A stretch of 48,055 nucleotides of DNA from Clostridiales bacterium (GTDB lineage Bacteria > Bacillota > Clostridia > Lachnospirales > WQUN01): the NCBI GenBank assembly GCA_031269465.1, contig JAISZB010000006.1:1-48055 (forward strand), in the 5' to 3' direction. Shown in pieces: positions 8,921 through 20,400 of the stretch (its first letter is position 1; every line of letters begins with the position of its first letter). Under the pieces are notes generated by a model. That model was not told the DNA's origin. It did not search any database and was given only the letters and a program-made list of their open reading frames with translations. The position numbers and the translations under genes are program-made.

Positions 8921-10444
8921 CTAAACTTCTGGTTCTTCTGGTTCTTCTGGTTCAGTTTCTGGTGTTATTGTTGGATAAGGATAGTCGCGTGCCGGGGTTC
9001 CAACAAAGTTATCGTGATTAGTATCGCTTTCATTATAAAGAACATTAGGGTCAATTTTTGAATCCGTAGTTATTTGGCTTTCAACCTCGGCAAAATATGT
9101 TGCCCATTCATCGGAACCATTTTCATTGCCGTTGCCTTCCTTCTGTACAGCTTGGGCTTCAAATACAACCGTGAATTTATAGTTGCTAAGGATGGACTGC
9201 ATTGCGTTAGTAAAGTTCGGTACTTGAACAGTTGTGAAAATGGGAGCGGTAGGGAATTCATCCCCTCCAAAGGTTGCCAATGGTATTTGATTTTCTCCTT
9301 TTCCCCCAGAAAAATCAAAATAACTGGAAAGGCGCAAATTATAGAGGTAGGAGGGGGGTGTAGTGTAAATACTTTCTGGATTGCTTTCGCTGTTTATGTA
9401 ATAATAATACCCTTCAGTGGACGGAGCTGCTGTATTTACAACATACTTCCAGTTAAAGTCGTTGTAGTCGATTCCTCCAAGGTTGTCGCCGTCATGTTTG
9501 TTGTTAGCTAGATCAACACTCGTATTTGTATACACGCCGTCTGAAAGAAAAGCGTCTAGAAACTCGCCGAACGTTTTCCAAATAGCGTAATTGCCTGCAG
9601 GATCTTTGTATACATATGCCTTGAAATAGGCTTTTTCTTTATCTTCTAGAGTGTTGAAAGCGGTGGTCTTAGCCTGAATACTATCATTGCTGTTGTAAGT
9701 GGCTATAACAGCATCAATATCATCGTAGAAATTAGTAGCTTCAGTTACAAGAGCATATGAGCCATCATCAAGAACGCCAAAATTCTTATTTCTTAAATCT
9801 CCTACTTTAACATTATCAAGCAAATTCCATGTAGTGTCACTCGCATCAGTAGTCTTCTTGCCCCATTCATAAATATTAAGCTTTGCAAGCACCCTGAGAT
9901 ATGAATCAACCCCTGAGATATGCACAACTCTCGGAGCCTTGTTTATGACTTGTCCTGGAGTGAGATTATCCGGAAATTCAATCCCGTAGAAGGGCGGCTC
10001 TTTTTCGTCAGTCGGGGCGTTCAAGTGGGGATTAGGGCCTCCGGTTGGATTTGTGTTTATGTCCTCGTAGCCGATGTCAGTTTGCCACTCATTATCATGT
10101 GGTCCTTGGTAATATTTATAAGTATTATCGGTACTACCTGTAATCTTTCCATGTGCGCCAGTAGGTCTCGGATCCGTATACTCCCAATAATTATCCCCAT
10201 CAACATCATTGCTGGCTTGATGCACTGTATCCAAAAAATCGGCCTGCCCGCGAGCTGAGCCTTTATCCCTGTCCGCCCAGCCCGCTTCTTGCATGACAAT
10301 TTTAAGGGGCTTGCTGGATAGCGTTACAACGTTTGTCGCAATGTCTGTGGTGTCAGTGAACAGCATCAATGTGCCTCCTACGGCGATGCTGAGGGCGCAA
10401 ACTACCGCGATGATGCTGAGTGTCAGTTTTTTCTTCCTTGACAT
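8921..10444 (-). CDS. TasA-like SipW-dependent fibre protein, 507 aa (left arm)
   Basis: The start was set at the internal ATG because GAGGAGG lies seven bases upstream and translation then begins MSRKKKLTLS, a standard SipW-type signal with GGTLMLFTDTTDIATNVV at about 23-40. The acidic loop DVDGDNYWEY begins at residue 80. Core segments APRVVHISGVDSYLRVLAKL, APIFTTVQVPNFTNAM and VVFEAQAVQ are present; compared with the 359-aa paralogue the middle is enlarged by an Asn/Asp/Tyr-rich region. The C-terminus ends in a short Glu-Pro-rich tail. It is the largest TasA-like protein in the window and pairs with the 455-aa protein at 35519. It lies directly downstream of sipW (about 210 bp), which fits co-expression with its peptidase. 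Confidence 0.8.
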   Translation of the reverse strand: MSRKKKLTLSIIAVVCALSIAVGGTLMLFTDTTDIATNVVTLSSKPLKIVMQEAGWADRDKGSARGQADFLDTVHQASNDVDGDNYWEYTDPRPTGAHGKITGSTDNTYKYYQGPHDNEWQTDIGYEDINTNPTGGPNPHLNAPTDEKEPPFYGIEFPDNLTPGQVINKAPRVVHISGVDSYLRVLAKLNIYEWGKKTTDASDTTWNLLDNVKVGDLRNKNFGVLDDGSYALVTEATNFYDDIDAVIATYNSNDSIQAKTTAFNTLEDKEKAYFKAYVYKDPAGNYAIWKTFGEFLDAFLSDGVYTNTSVDLANNKHDGDNLGGIDYNDFNWKYVVNTAAPSTEGYYYYINSESNPESIYTTPPSYLYNLRLSSYFDFSGGKGENQIPLATFGGDEFPTAPIFTTVQVPNFTNAMQSILSNYKFTVVFEAQAVQKEGNGNENGSDEWATYFAEVESQITTDSKIDPNVLYNESDTNHDNFVGTPARDYPYPTITPETEPEEPEEPEV

Positions 10445-10655
10445 GACTGTTCCTCCTCGTTTTTTCTTGTAAATTCGACGGTAATCCAATCTCAAGCAGA
10501 TATATTTTGCTTGGATGCTTCTGCATCAGTAAAAAACTGATTGCAGGTTGAAACTCATGAAGCCTTTTTTAAAATCTATGCATAAAACCGCATGCAAAGA
10601 TATAAGGGTTAATCTTTTAATCACTATGCCTCTGTTGGTTCTTTGATAGACTCTT

Positions 10656-11171
10656 TCAGCTTTTCTTTTCTAAATCGTTTGAAAGCAGTATAACAGGAAG
10701 CAGGTTGAATGCCGCCAGAAATCCTGTAAGTATAAGTACTGTTGCAACCATCTTCCTTGCAGTCAAACTCATAAGCAGGTAGCCTAGCAAAGGAATGGGA
10801 ACTCCAGCCACCCCAATATACATGCTGTATGTAATTGGGGAGTTATCCGGCTCATCATTCGCATCGCCTTTGGTGGTGAAAGTGCGGCTCTCAATGTTTA
10901 CACTTGCTACTCTGTGAGTAATTTGCAGCTTGCTGTCAGCATGATAAGTAATAACATCTCCGACTTTCACTTCTTCAGGTCTGACGTTTGTATTAACAAA
11001 TATCAGCGAACCTGCTTTATATGCAGGTTGCATGCTGCTTCCTAAAACTCCGAGCGGCTTAAAGCCTGCTGATTTGGCGGCAATGATTCCTATGCCCGCA
11101 ACGATTGCGCACAAAAAGACTGCCAAGGTAATATTGCGGCATAGTTTAAAGATTAGATTTATCAGCTTCAC
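10656..11171 (-). CDS. sipW: SipW-type (ER-type) signal peptidase I, left arm
   Basis: This 171-aa membrane protease removes signal peptides from TasA-type proteins. It has an N-terminal membrane segment (about 12-32), the catalytic Ser46 in GSSMQPAY, His86 in ITHRV in place of the Lys of ordinary bacterial enzymes, an acidic TKGDANDEPD segment (about 100-109), and a C-terminal membrane segment (about 140-163). This Ser/His arrangement defines the SipW/archaeal/ER class. The start is unusual. The only canonical codon is GTG at 11171, but that GTG is part of the AGAGGTG ribosome binding site. The codon at normal spacing is ATA at 11162, which would remove three residues. It sits between the 409- and 507-aa client genes and presumably processes all TasA-like proteins of at least this arm. 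Confidence 0.9.
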   Translation of the reverse strand: MKLINLIFKLCRNITLAVFLCAIVAGIGIIAAKSAGFKPLGVLGSSMQPAYKAGSLIFVNTNVRPEEVKVGDVITYHADSKLQITHRVASVNIESRTFTTKGDANDEPDNSPITYSMYIGVAGVPIPLLGYLLMSLTARKMVATVLILTGFLAAFNLLPVILLSNDLEKKS

Positions 11172-11379
11172 CTCTCAGCCATATTGTTTTTTGCTCCAAT
11201 CAGAAAAGCAGAACGCAGTTAATTTGGCAATAGCCAGTTAAACGTAAAGTTCATGAGGCCTGCTTGCTTCTGCCTTATCTTGAATTGGGAAGAGCTTCAT
11301 ATCTTCATTGCTGTTTCATTAGATGTTAATTGAAGGCTGAAAAAAGCCCGGTTAACGGATTTTCCTATAATTCCAATGA

Positions 11380-12609
11380 TTAAGGAGCTTGAGCTAGAGT
11401 GCCAACAGGAAAAGGATAGTCCCCTCCTGGAGTATCGATGTATCTATCTTGCGGTATATCATGCTGGTAATAGTTTCCGTTAACATTAGGCTTAGTTATT
11501 TCCGGATCGATTTCTTTGAAATAATCAGCCCAAATTCCAGTGTCTGGGATGACGTTATTCTCCACTTGGACAGCTTGCGCTTCAAAGGATATTGATATTT
11601 TGTAATTCCTAAGTATTTCCCTCATTGCGCTTGTGATATTGGGTATAGTTACATGCGTGAAAATTGGAGCGGTAGCGAAGTTGTCTCCTCCGAATACCGC
11701 GAGCGGTACGTTGTTTTCACCAGTTCCTAAATTAAAGTCATCATACTTGGGAAGACTCAAACGGGTTAAATCTTCGCCGCTCATTATAGCTTCATTGGAG
11801 TCGCTGTTTATGTAGTAATAATACCAAGTTGCAATGTTGTCGCCATCCGCGACTCGCTCCCAATTGTAACGGTTAAAGTCAATCCCTCCGCCGTCTGAAA
11901 ACAAGGCCTGCAGATAATCTCCAAATGTCAGCCAGCGGAAACCGTCTCCTTTATAATCTTTTGACAGATATGCATCGAATAATGTTTCGACTGCAGTTGC
12001 GCTTAAAATAGGAATGGCAGTGGTCGGCTGATTAACATCCAATTGAATAGAAAAATGCATATTGGATAAAGCTCTGATTTCCTCTTCGCTCATGGGGCCC
12101 TTCCATTCACTATCTGCATTGCTCCACTGATATATGTTGAGCTTTGCCAGCACCCTTAAATACATATCTGCGCCGGAGATATGCACAACCCTAGGAGCCT
12201 TTTGGATCTCTTGGCACGGAATGAGGGATATGGGATACTCAATGCCGTTAAATGGCGGGATTTCGTTTCCTGTGCCTCTTGGATCATCAATGGCTTCGCT
12301 AGAAGTGTTTATGTCTTGGTAGCCAAGATTGATGGGATCCGAATCCGCTTCTGGGACGGTAAATTCCCAATAATTATCGCCGTCCGCGTCTTTGTCAAAG
12401 CCATCCTCACGATAATCGGATATGTTGTTGTCATTTCTGTCAGCCCAGCCGGTTTCCTGCATGACAATCATTGCTTGAGGGCCGGCGAAGGCTATTACAT
12501 TAGTCGCTATGTCCGCAGTGTCGCTGAAGAACATGAATGTACCGACAGCCGTCAAGAGAAAAGCGAATATTACGGATATAACGCATAGCACAGTCTTTTT
12601 CTTAGGCAT
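11380..12609 (-). CDS. TasA-like SipW-dependent fibre protein, 409 aa (left arm)
   Basis: The protein begins MPKKKTVLCV and carries the SipW-type signal AVGTFMFFSDTADIATNV (about 21-38). Two Ca-binding-like loops follow: DRNDNNISDYRE near residues 58-69, which has the EF-hand/dockerin spacing, and DKDADGDNYWEF at 72-83. Core segments APRVVHISGADMYLRVLAKL, APIFTHVTIPNITSAM and ISFEAQAVQ mark it as a TasA/CalY-like subunit. The end is a Pro-rich tail. AAGGAG lies upstream of the ATG at rather long spacing. It is the gene just upstream of sipW (208 bp). Its best partner in the right arm is the 373-aa protein at 32821, judged from the shared ETGWADxNxNN motif and the order. Confidence 0.8.
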   Translation of the reverse strand: MPKKKTVLCVISVIFAFLLTAVGTFMFFSDTADIATNVIAFAGPQAMIVMQETGWADRNDNNISDYREDGFDKDADGDNYWEFTVPEADSDPINLGYQDINTSSEAIDDPRGTGNEIPPFNGIEYPISLIPCQEIQKAPRVVHISGADMYLRVLAKLNIYQWSNADSEWKGPMSEEEIRALSNMHFSIQLDVNQPTTAIPILSATAVETLFDAYLSKDYKGDGFRWLTFGDYLQALFSDGGGIDFNRYNWERVADGDNIATWYYYYINSDSNEAIMSGEDLTRLSLPKYDDFNLGTGENNVPLAVFGGDNFATAPIFTHVTIPNITSAMREILRNYKISISFEAQAVQVENNVIPDTGIWADYFKEIDPEITKPNVNGNYYQHDIPQDRYIDTPGGDYPFPVGTLAQAP

Positions 12610-12910
12610 TCACGTTATCACTCCTTCAGTTTCCTCACTTCCATCTTAAAAAGGATTGTTAAGACTCTTTGAAGAACCTCTTGAGTGAAATGCTTTCGAA
12701 GGAGGCTCTTCTGGGTTGCGATGGCAAGCATCGCGGGCATTGATAAATAAAAGATAAATCTATTGGTTTGATGAGAGCTTGAAACAGACATTTTGTAGAG
12801 TTAAATGAACTTTAAAGATTGAAACGCCAACTGAAAATTGGTGTAGGCATATTGGTAATTAAGACTTATAAAAAGGCCGTGAGCCAATTTACGGATGAGT
12901 TCTAAATCTC

Positions 12911-13945
12911 TTAATATGCAGAGGCTATGTAATTATCAAATAAGTCTTGGATTATTTCCAAATCAAAATCAGCATCAAGCTTACCATCTGAATCATATGC
13001 GGCTTGCACTGCCTCGGCGTAGATATTGATGTCAGCCAAGTAAAAATCGTCTGTCGAAACATCTGTCGCATTGCCCAAGTCAGGAGTCCTGTCTTTTGAA
13101 AAATAATCTTCAAGATAATCTGGGTTCAGTTTAATATGCGCAAACAGCGGCTCCGTTTTTTCTCCAGGATCTAATAGTTTTGTATAGTAATAATAAACAT
13201 CGCCATTTTCGTCAGGTTCGCTCTCTATCCAGTAATAGCCGGTATCTGCTAAATAGAATGATATTGACTTATTTTCATTATTATTCCAGTATGCTCCATC
13301 AGCAGGCTGTTTAATATTCCAACCAGACACAATAAATAGAGGCTCCATGAAAATAACTTCTATAGCTGTAGGAGTTTGTGCGTCCTCAGGCTCTCCATTC
13401 ATTCTAATGTAAATCCAAGCTTCACCTTTGTTAGTGTTTTGTATTACAGGGTCTATTGTGGAATTATTAGGTGGAACTATTTCGCTGTATACATAGTAAA
13501 AGAATCCATCATTTGTCACTGGATTATAAACTTTCCAAAAAGGCTGTCCATTTGAGGATGTTGTATTAATTTCATTCATGCTGTCAAGGACAGTATAGCT
13601 TTTTGCCACAAACTTCGGATTATCCGCTTTTACTCGTATCCATGCCTTTTCGCTGCCTATATTTTCTATCCTTGGATCCTTTGGAATAGGAGGGGCTGTC
13701 TCTGATGGATTTAAGATTGGAAATTTATTATTAACACCATCTATTGCAATACTCGCTCCAGTTGTATTAAGAAATTCTACAAATGCTGGTTCAAAAGCCC
13801 TGATTTTTATATCTCCAATCGCAAACGTATTGGTTACTATATCAGCTTTATCAGTAAGAAGAGCCAATGTACCTGCAGATGCCGCAAACAATGTTACTGC
13901 AAGAGCTAAAATTGCCAGGAAGAATTTTTTCCTTGCAAGAACCAT
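12911..13945 (-). CDS. TasA-like SipW-dependent protein, 344 aa (left arm)
   Basis: The ATG at 13945 was chosen because AAAGGAGGTG lies five bases before it; an upstream ATG gives a longer frame without this spacing. The signal is SipW-like (LARKKFF, hydrophobic segment, AGTLALLTDKADIVTNTFA). The mature protein differs from the longer paralogues: it lacks the DxDGDxYWE loop and contains FAIGDIKIRAFEP, PKDPRIENIGSEKAWIRVK, EPLFIVSGWNI, TEPLFAHIKLNPDYLEDYF and INIYAEAVQ. The 270-aa protein at 31815 shares these segments in the same order. It is the first TasA-like gene downstream of the left giant gene, and the 475-bp gap between them contains two palindromic elements. It may be a capping, initiating or major subunit; this is not decidable from sequence. 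Confidence 0.8.
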   Translation of the reverse strand: MVLARKKFFLAILALAVTLFAASAGTLALLTDKADIVTNTFAIGDIKIRAFEPAFVEFLNTTGASIAIDGVNNKFPILNPSETAPPIPKDPRIENIGSEKAWIRVKADNPKFVAKSYTVLDSMNEINTTSSNGQPFWKVYNPVTNDGFFYYVYSEIVPPNNSTIDPVIQNTNKGEAWIYIRMNGEPEDAQTPTAIEVIFMEPLFIVSGWNIKQPADGAYWNNNENKSISFYLADTGYYWIESEPDENGDVYYYYTKLLDPGEKTEPLFAHIKLNPDYLEDYFSKDRTPDLGNATDVSTDDFYLADINIYAEAVQAAYDSDGKLDADFDLEIIQDLFDNYIASAY

Positions 13946-14132
13946 CTTTTCACCTCCTTTAGAATTAAGAGTCATATTTAGTCCTCACAACAATTGGTTG
14001 TCTTGTACAGCTAATTTCAAATGCTTTTATTTTCGTTGAGTTAAGATTAGAAATTTATATCTCAAGTTCTGTTTGCAACTTAAAAATGATTAAAAAACTA
14101 AAATATATTTTTCTAAACGTCATATGATATTT

Positions 14133-14187
14133 CCTATTTTAGGGCTTGATTATACAGCGTTTCTTTAGATAATCAAGCCTTAAAATA
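14133..14187 (-). repeat. Reduced palindrome related to the MITE family (copy C)
   Basis: CTATTTTAGGGCTTGATTAT pairs with ATAATCAAGCCTTAAAATAG, giving a stem of about 20 bp with one bulge. The GCTTGATTATACAGCG segment matches the arm of the complete elements, but the GAAATGCC core and the terminal repeats are missing. It lies about 235 bp after the left giant gene and may also serve as a transcript-end hairpin. Confidence 0.5.
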
Positions 14188-14215
14188 GGGTACTTGGATG
14201 TGAATCATATATATA

Positions 14216-14315
14216 AGGACTTGTCCGTAAATAAGGCAGTATTCCCGAAATCAAGCTTTCTTTAAAATTAGAGGGATCTCGGTACAATCTTTCTGTCTAT
14301 CTACGGATAAGCTCT
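14216..14315. repeat. Second, unrelated small inverted-repeat element of about 100 bp
   Basis: The left end AGGACTTGTCCGTAAATA and the right end (reverse complement AGAGCTTATCCGTAGATA) match at about 14 of 18 positions. There is no coding capacity between them. This is the layout of a small MITE or a deleted IS. No second copy was noticed in the window. Confidence 0.45.
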
Positions 14316-14420
14316 AGGTGTAATGGGTTTTTTACCATATTGTCAGAACCGCTATTGCATTGCATTCCATCCAAACCAGTAAAGAATGCATTCAGCTGAA
14401 TTACATTAGGAAGGCCAGGA

Positions 14421-17400
14421 TTAATAAAAGGCCCATATGCTTCCAGTATAGGACCACTCGGCGTACAATGTTATATCCCCGAATGGAATGAAGCTATTTA
14501 ATACACTATTAAGATTAGTAGCATCTGCAGTGTAGCTAGGAGGAATGAAAGGATAGTTGTTGTTATAGTATAGCTCGGGTAAATTATAGCTCCAGCCCAT
14601 AACCTGATTATATCTAATATTGCCCCACTCAAACAAAGGACGCCAGTTACTATAATTCGGATCTCTGCCTGAGAGATTAATTATTCGCGCCAATGTCCTT
14701 CCATGCTCTCCAGGAGTTGTGTACACTATGGGCTGAGTAGCTGTTGGCAACGTAACGGGCATGCTCTTGTAAGCATACTCCGAAACTGTATAAGCGTTGG
14801 AGACATCTGGATATGCAGAAGGATTCGCTGTAGGATATATGTAATTATAAGTTATCGTTACGCGCTCCTTGGCATAAATCCTAATTATTCTATTATCCGA
14901 GGTGTCTGTTTCATAATCGCTTCCTGTCTTTAGGGCATCAGAATCAACTATTATATAAGCCGGTCTATTGAATGTGATCGTCTGAGTTACAGCGTGCAGC
15001 AAATCAGATGCGGTAAACCAGCCGTCATAGTATGTGCTTCCATTTTCATCGGAAACAGCGCCCATTGGAAGGGGTACTGATGAACCAGCCGAGCCGATGA
15101 AAGCCAAGCTTTCGTCTTCTACCCAACGACCCGACGCGTTATACCGCATAAATTGAACATGATACCTTTGCTCATTATCCAATTTTATGAATGGATATAC
15201 ATCGTAGTCGTGATTTATCTGAACTCCATCTATAGGCAATGCGCCTATGCCTTCGCTGTTATATGCGCCAGGGAAGTAATACCATTTAGCGGTAGAATCA
15301 ATACCATGCATATTGTCAGGAACGTCTGTTTTAACATATCCTCCATGAGCGACATATTTGTTATGAACCACATCAGTAGCAGTACCGGAATGAAATGTAA
15401 CCGTATGAATGACAGGGCCATTGGAAGGACCGCTTCCAGGCAGGTCTGCCTCAGGAGCCGGCAACGCGAACGTATTTGAAAGCGTTGCAGTATGGCTGTA
15501 ATTTTGATTATTAACTTTAGTATTTTCGAATACAGTATGCCCTTCATAATTTTGATCGGTAATAAGCATAACTCCATGATTTGCTTCAGCATCTAGTGTC
15601 TTTGTTTGACCTGCTACAAAGTAATCAGCATACCCATCAGTAGTTGAAATATCTGCTTCTTGATAGCGAATAGAGTTCAGCTCTGTCACTCTGTATAAGT
15701 AACCTTTTTCCAAGTAATCGAATCTTAAGGTTTTTGAGAGTTCTCCGCTGCTGATTTCATTGTTTTGCGGCTTGAATTCTATGGTTCCATATAAGGTTGA
15801 TAGCGGCTTAGTAAAAGATGAATCTGTAGATGTAAATCTTTCAAGCTTGTAAGTGAAGATAGGATTGCCATGCGGGAACCAAGCGGAATCAATTGTCTTG
15901 TGCACCAAAATTGATCCAGGCGAAGCTCCCGTTGGATTATTGTTAATAACAATTGACTTTCCATCATCGCTTATGTAGCGGTCCGGTTGATTTCTGACAT
16001 CTTCTTCCGCCCAGTAAATGACGAAGTTTTCACTGTCAGTAGTCCGGATATCTGGTATTGTGCCAAGAGGATCGTATGTCTCGTCAACGTAAGTTTCCTG
16101 AAGAGTGTATGTTTGTCCAGGCTGAAGGCCGGTTCTCTCAATTGGCTCAGCATCTATCCGTGGAATGCTCCTAGGCTTAAGCAATTCCATTCTGCCGGGA
16201 ATAGACGGCGAATTTTCCCCATCTTCCAAGCTGAAGCTGGCATTAGTGCTTTCAGTTGGGTGAAAGATGTAGGCGTAGTTATTTCCCCCATTACTATTAA
16301 CAAAGTACGGATCAATTAGATAGAATCGGTAGCTATTGTTATTGGATGCAGTAGGACTGAAAGTCATTGTTTTTTGGTACCACATTCTATCGCCATTGAT
16401 TGCAACTGCTCCATTCAATGGCGTTAGAATTCCAAGAGTGTCCTCGTTTCCCATAGATTCCAAATCTATGCTAGACCAATTTGTAAAGTCGCCTTTAACT
16501 TTCATTAAGTTCTGTACACCGGCATAATCATTTCGATTCCAAGAAATATCAGTAATTGTGATACTATTTCCTCTTGTCGTTAAATATACTGTATGAGGTG
16601 GAATCGGAGTTACTTGTGGCGGGGTGTCGGCATAATAAGTATCGCCACCTAAGTGCATTATATTTACACTAGTTGTATTGTCTAAATACACATTGCAGTA
16701 TTCGGGGGACAATACAAATAATCTTTGGTCAACACCGCTAAATGCTGTTATAAAGTTACTGACTTTACCGCTATCGCTATTTATTTGAAATGTAACAGCT
16801 GCGTCTGCAAAGCTTGTAGTTTGCTTAATAGGCGCTTTAATTGTGAATGACGTCCATATATTTCCACCGTCCATTTGCGTGTTTACAGCTTCTGAAACAA
16901 TAAAACCCGCTTCTTTCGCCCTTGTATATTCGAAACCATCTCCATCCGGTGAGACCACATTGAAATATGCATCAGTTTCTTCCATCAAGCCATTAACAAG
17001 GTTCAATACGTTTACTGTATATTTATAGTAGATATCCAGTGATTTCCCGTTGCTGATCAGGTCAAATTCAGCCCCTACGCCCTGCATGAGGTCATGGTCG
17101 GTCGTTTTGTATAGCTTGATGCTATCAGGAGCGTATGTATTGCGAAACAGGATATTCTCAATCAGAGCCATCTCTCCGGTGATGCGGTTGCCTGCAATTG
17201 TCCCGTCAGAGTATATGGATGTTACGGAAGTAGCATAGTCTTCCTCGGGAACTTCCGTTATATCATAGTACAATGTCTGAAAGTCGTCATCCAACACAAA
17301 GGGAAGCGCTATGCTTTCTCCATTTTTAAGGTTGAAAACATAGTCTCTTGCAGAGATTTCCTTTGTCGCTTCTTCCGGGGTCTTGATGGTATGCCCTGGC

Positions 17401-20400
17401 TCTTCTATTGGAGTTGGAGTTGGGGAAGGTCCGGGTTGCAAAGTGGAAGGTATGTCTATATATTGAAGCGGTTCCCCATTTTCTTCTAATTTTGCCGTCT
17501 TGCCTTCACTGTCGTAAAATACCCTGGAATTGATGTTCTCTCCTGTATCGGGATTCTTGAAAGTGAATCTTCCGTAGCTTAATACTCTTATCGAGAATGT
17601 AAACTCCCTATCTGCATCGGCCTCAGGCGCTCCAACTACAGATTTCGATACATTGATCTGAGCATTATGCTTGCTGTTGATATAGGTTACCCCATAAGGC
17701 TTTCTTACGGAGTCGGAGTAACGTATCCAAGGCGTTTCCCTTGGGTTGTCATAGCCGTAATAGCCATTTGGAATGTTATCACCCTGAAACAGAGTCTGAA
17801 AATCCATGTGGTTTCCATCAGCAAGCTCATTTCTCTCTTTGATCTTGTACCAAAGATCATGGGTGGTAGATGAGAAATTAAGGTCAAAATACTGGAAGTC
17901 ATTTTTAGACAGCCATACAACTGAATGGTATATTGCGTATCCATTTCCTGAGCTCTCTTGAAATGGAGGCGAAGCCATGCGAGGATCAAGCAGTGGCGCA
18001 GTAGGCGTAGGGCTGGTGGACGGAGTAGCTTGATCCGGCGCCGGATAAGGAGAAGGCGAGTCAGTTGGCAGTGAAACGCCGCCGGTCACTTTGCTGGGAT
18101 CTGTTGCCATGTAATACACATCAAATAAAAATTTTTTGCTAGAATCTATGTATTCATCTGTATACTTTATGAGCTTAAGCCTATTAACATTATAGTTTGG
18201 TATGTTGAAGCGCATGTAAAGGTTGGAACCTGCAGGATTTCGCTCCATATAGAATACATTCATAGTATGTATAGGTAGATCGAGGTTCATTCCGACGTAT
18301 TTGGAGATATTTCTATTAACGGGCAAGCCTGGTGGTCGACCTTCAGAGAATAGAGACCAATAAACTACCCCATTGGAATTAGGGGGTAAACCGTCGAGAT
18401 CTCCATTAGCATTAACAGATCCATCAATATTTGACATCGTAATTAAGCCTGAGGTAAAATTTATAGTACCAATATAATCTTCTATATTACCCGAACCATG
18501 CATCCCCCCAAGATCCAGAACCAATTTTCCATCAATATAAACCCAAAGATCATCATCGCCGTTAAATCGATATATCATATCTTCCATTTCAGGTTTTCCA
18601 TTTTCATCTAGTATAATATTGCCATTCGAATCCAACTTCTCTATCTTTCTATCTGTTGTCTTTGGCATTTCGAATGGCACTGTAAGTTTAAGAGAAAAAT
18701 TATACTTTTCCGCTTCATTAGGCAAGTCATTGCTAAAAGGATAAAATCCGCCCCACGTTGCATCATTATTTCTAAGGTTCGGTTGAGTCCCTTCAAATAA
18801 AGCAAGTTCCTTGGAATAAACAATCCTTTCAACGCCGTTTTCGTCGATAGTAGTGTCAGGTATCCCGTCATTATTCAAGTCCTCCACCTGCGCTGATGGA
18901 TCAACATGAATGTGATACTTGCTGCTGTCAAACACATAGTATGTAGGATCTGAAGCGTCACGTATGAAAGGCATTTTGTAATCGGGATAAATCGTACTTA
19001 AAAGAGTTCCCTCTGTATCTTTCGCATAGTAATCAAGAGATGGAAGGGTTCTATCATCGATGTCTTGAGTGGGAAAAAGCAAAGCGTCATTATAAGTTTT
19101 AAAATTAGTAACGAATTCACCGTTGCTATTGAGTGTATCTTGCGCTATACCCATTATTGGATTATTAACGTGGCCTCTGTTTTGCTCTCCTGTATGACCA
19201 GGATTGGCTCCATGCCATTGAGTGTATTCATTGAATTGGAATGTATCAGTGGCGTTATCATCTATCCTGTTGAATCCGCCTTCCGCATTCCCATATGCTC
19301 CATCTCGAAGTTCAATTGTTCCGGCATAATTGAAAAAATCGACATCAAAATATGTAATCAAATTCTGGTCTACCGCTTCATCCCCAGGATTAACCCCAGG
19401 TGGAAAAATAGGCAGCGACGCCGCCAGCAGCATAATGCCGCTGGACTCTGCAAGTAAATCTACACCTTGCTCATCTGTGACATCCGCCTCAAAAATCTCC
19501 GTTTCCACAAGAACGCCAGGCATTTCAGATAAATCAACAGGCTCATCATAATCTTCCGCACTGCTTGAGCTAGCATCTTCTGTCGATTCGCTTTCTTCAA
19601 AATTGGTTGGTTCAGATTCATCAGCTAGAAGGCTGGAACCGGAAGAATTTGCGTCAATCTCATTGCCGTAGGCTTCAACCGGACTGAAAGCCATAGCGAT
19701 TGCGTCAATGATGCCGCCAAAGACAAGATCTATTGGACTGCTGTCATTTTGCTCATTTAAGTCCATTCCATCAGAGTCGCCGTATTCAGTTGCCACTGGA
19801 ATATCTGCCGATCCGCTAGACTGGGCGCCATCTGAAACAAGCGGTTCTTCCGTTTGGGGCGGCGCACTGGCATTTGGGGTTTCCAAAGCGGGTTCATCTG
19901 TCTCAGCTTCAAATTCATCTTCAATGCTGTAAGGCAGATCATACTCATTTTCAGTGGATTCAGATTGCTCCAAGTTATCAATTGGCATTGTCGGATCAGC
20001 CATTGCGTCGTCTTCTGGCAGCACAGATATTTCTTCAGCTTGATTATCTGATGGAGATTCAATTGATGTTGAATCTGTAATTAAGTCTTCTCTTGGAGTT
20101 TCTTCTGGCAAGGCTATATTGTCTGCCTCCTCAGGAATATCTGCTTCTAAAGTTGGTTCAGATGCGACAGCAGGAGATATATCTTCATCCGAGTCGTCAA
20201 TAGAGGCTGGCTCTATAATTGAAACGCTTGATCCTGAAACTGTGTCGTCAGCTGGCGTCAGCTCTTCAATAAGCTCTTCCAGCCTTGCAACAGATGCTAT
20301 GATAGGTTCTTCAGGATATTCAATATGTACATGAAAAACTGTACTGTCATTGCCTGATACGATTATTTGCATCTGGTAATCAACGGAGTTCATTATTACG

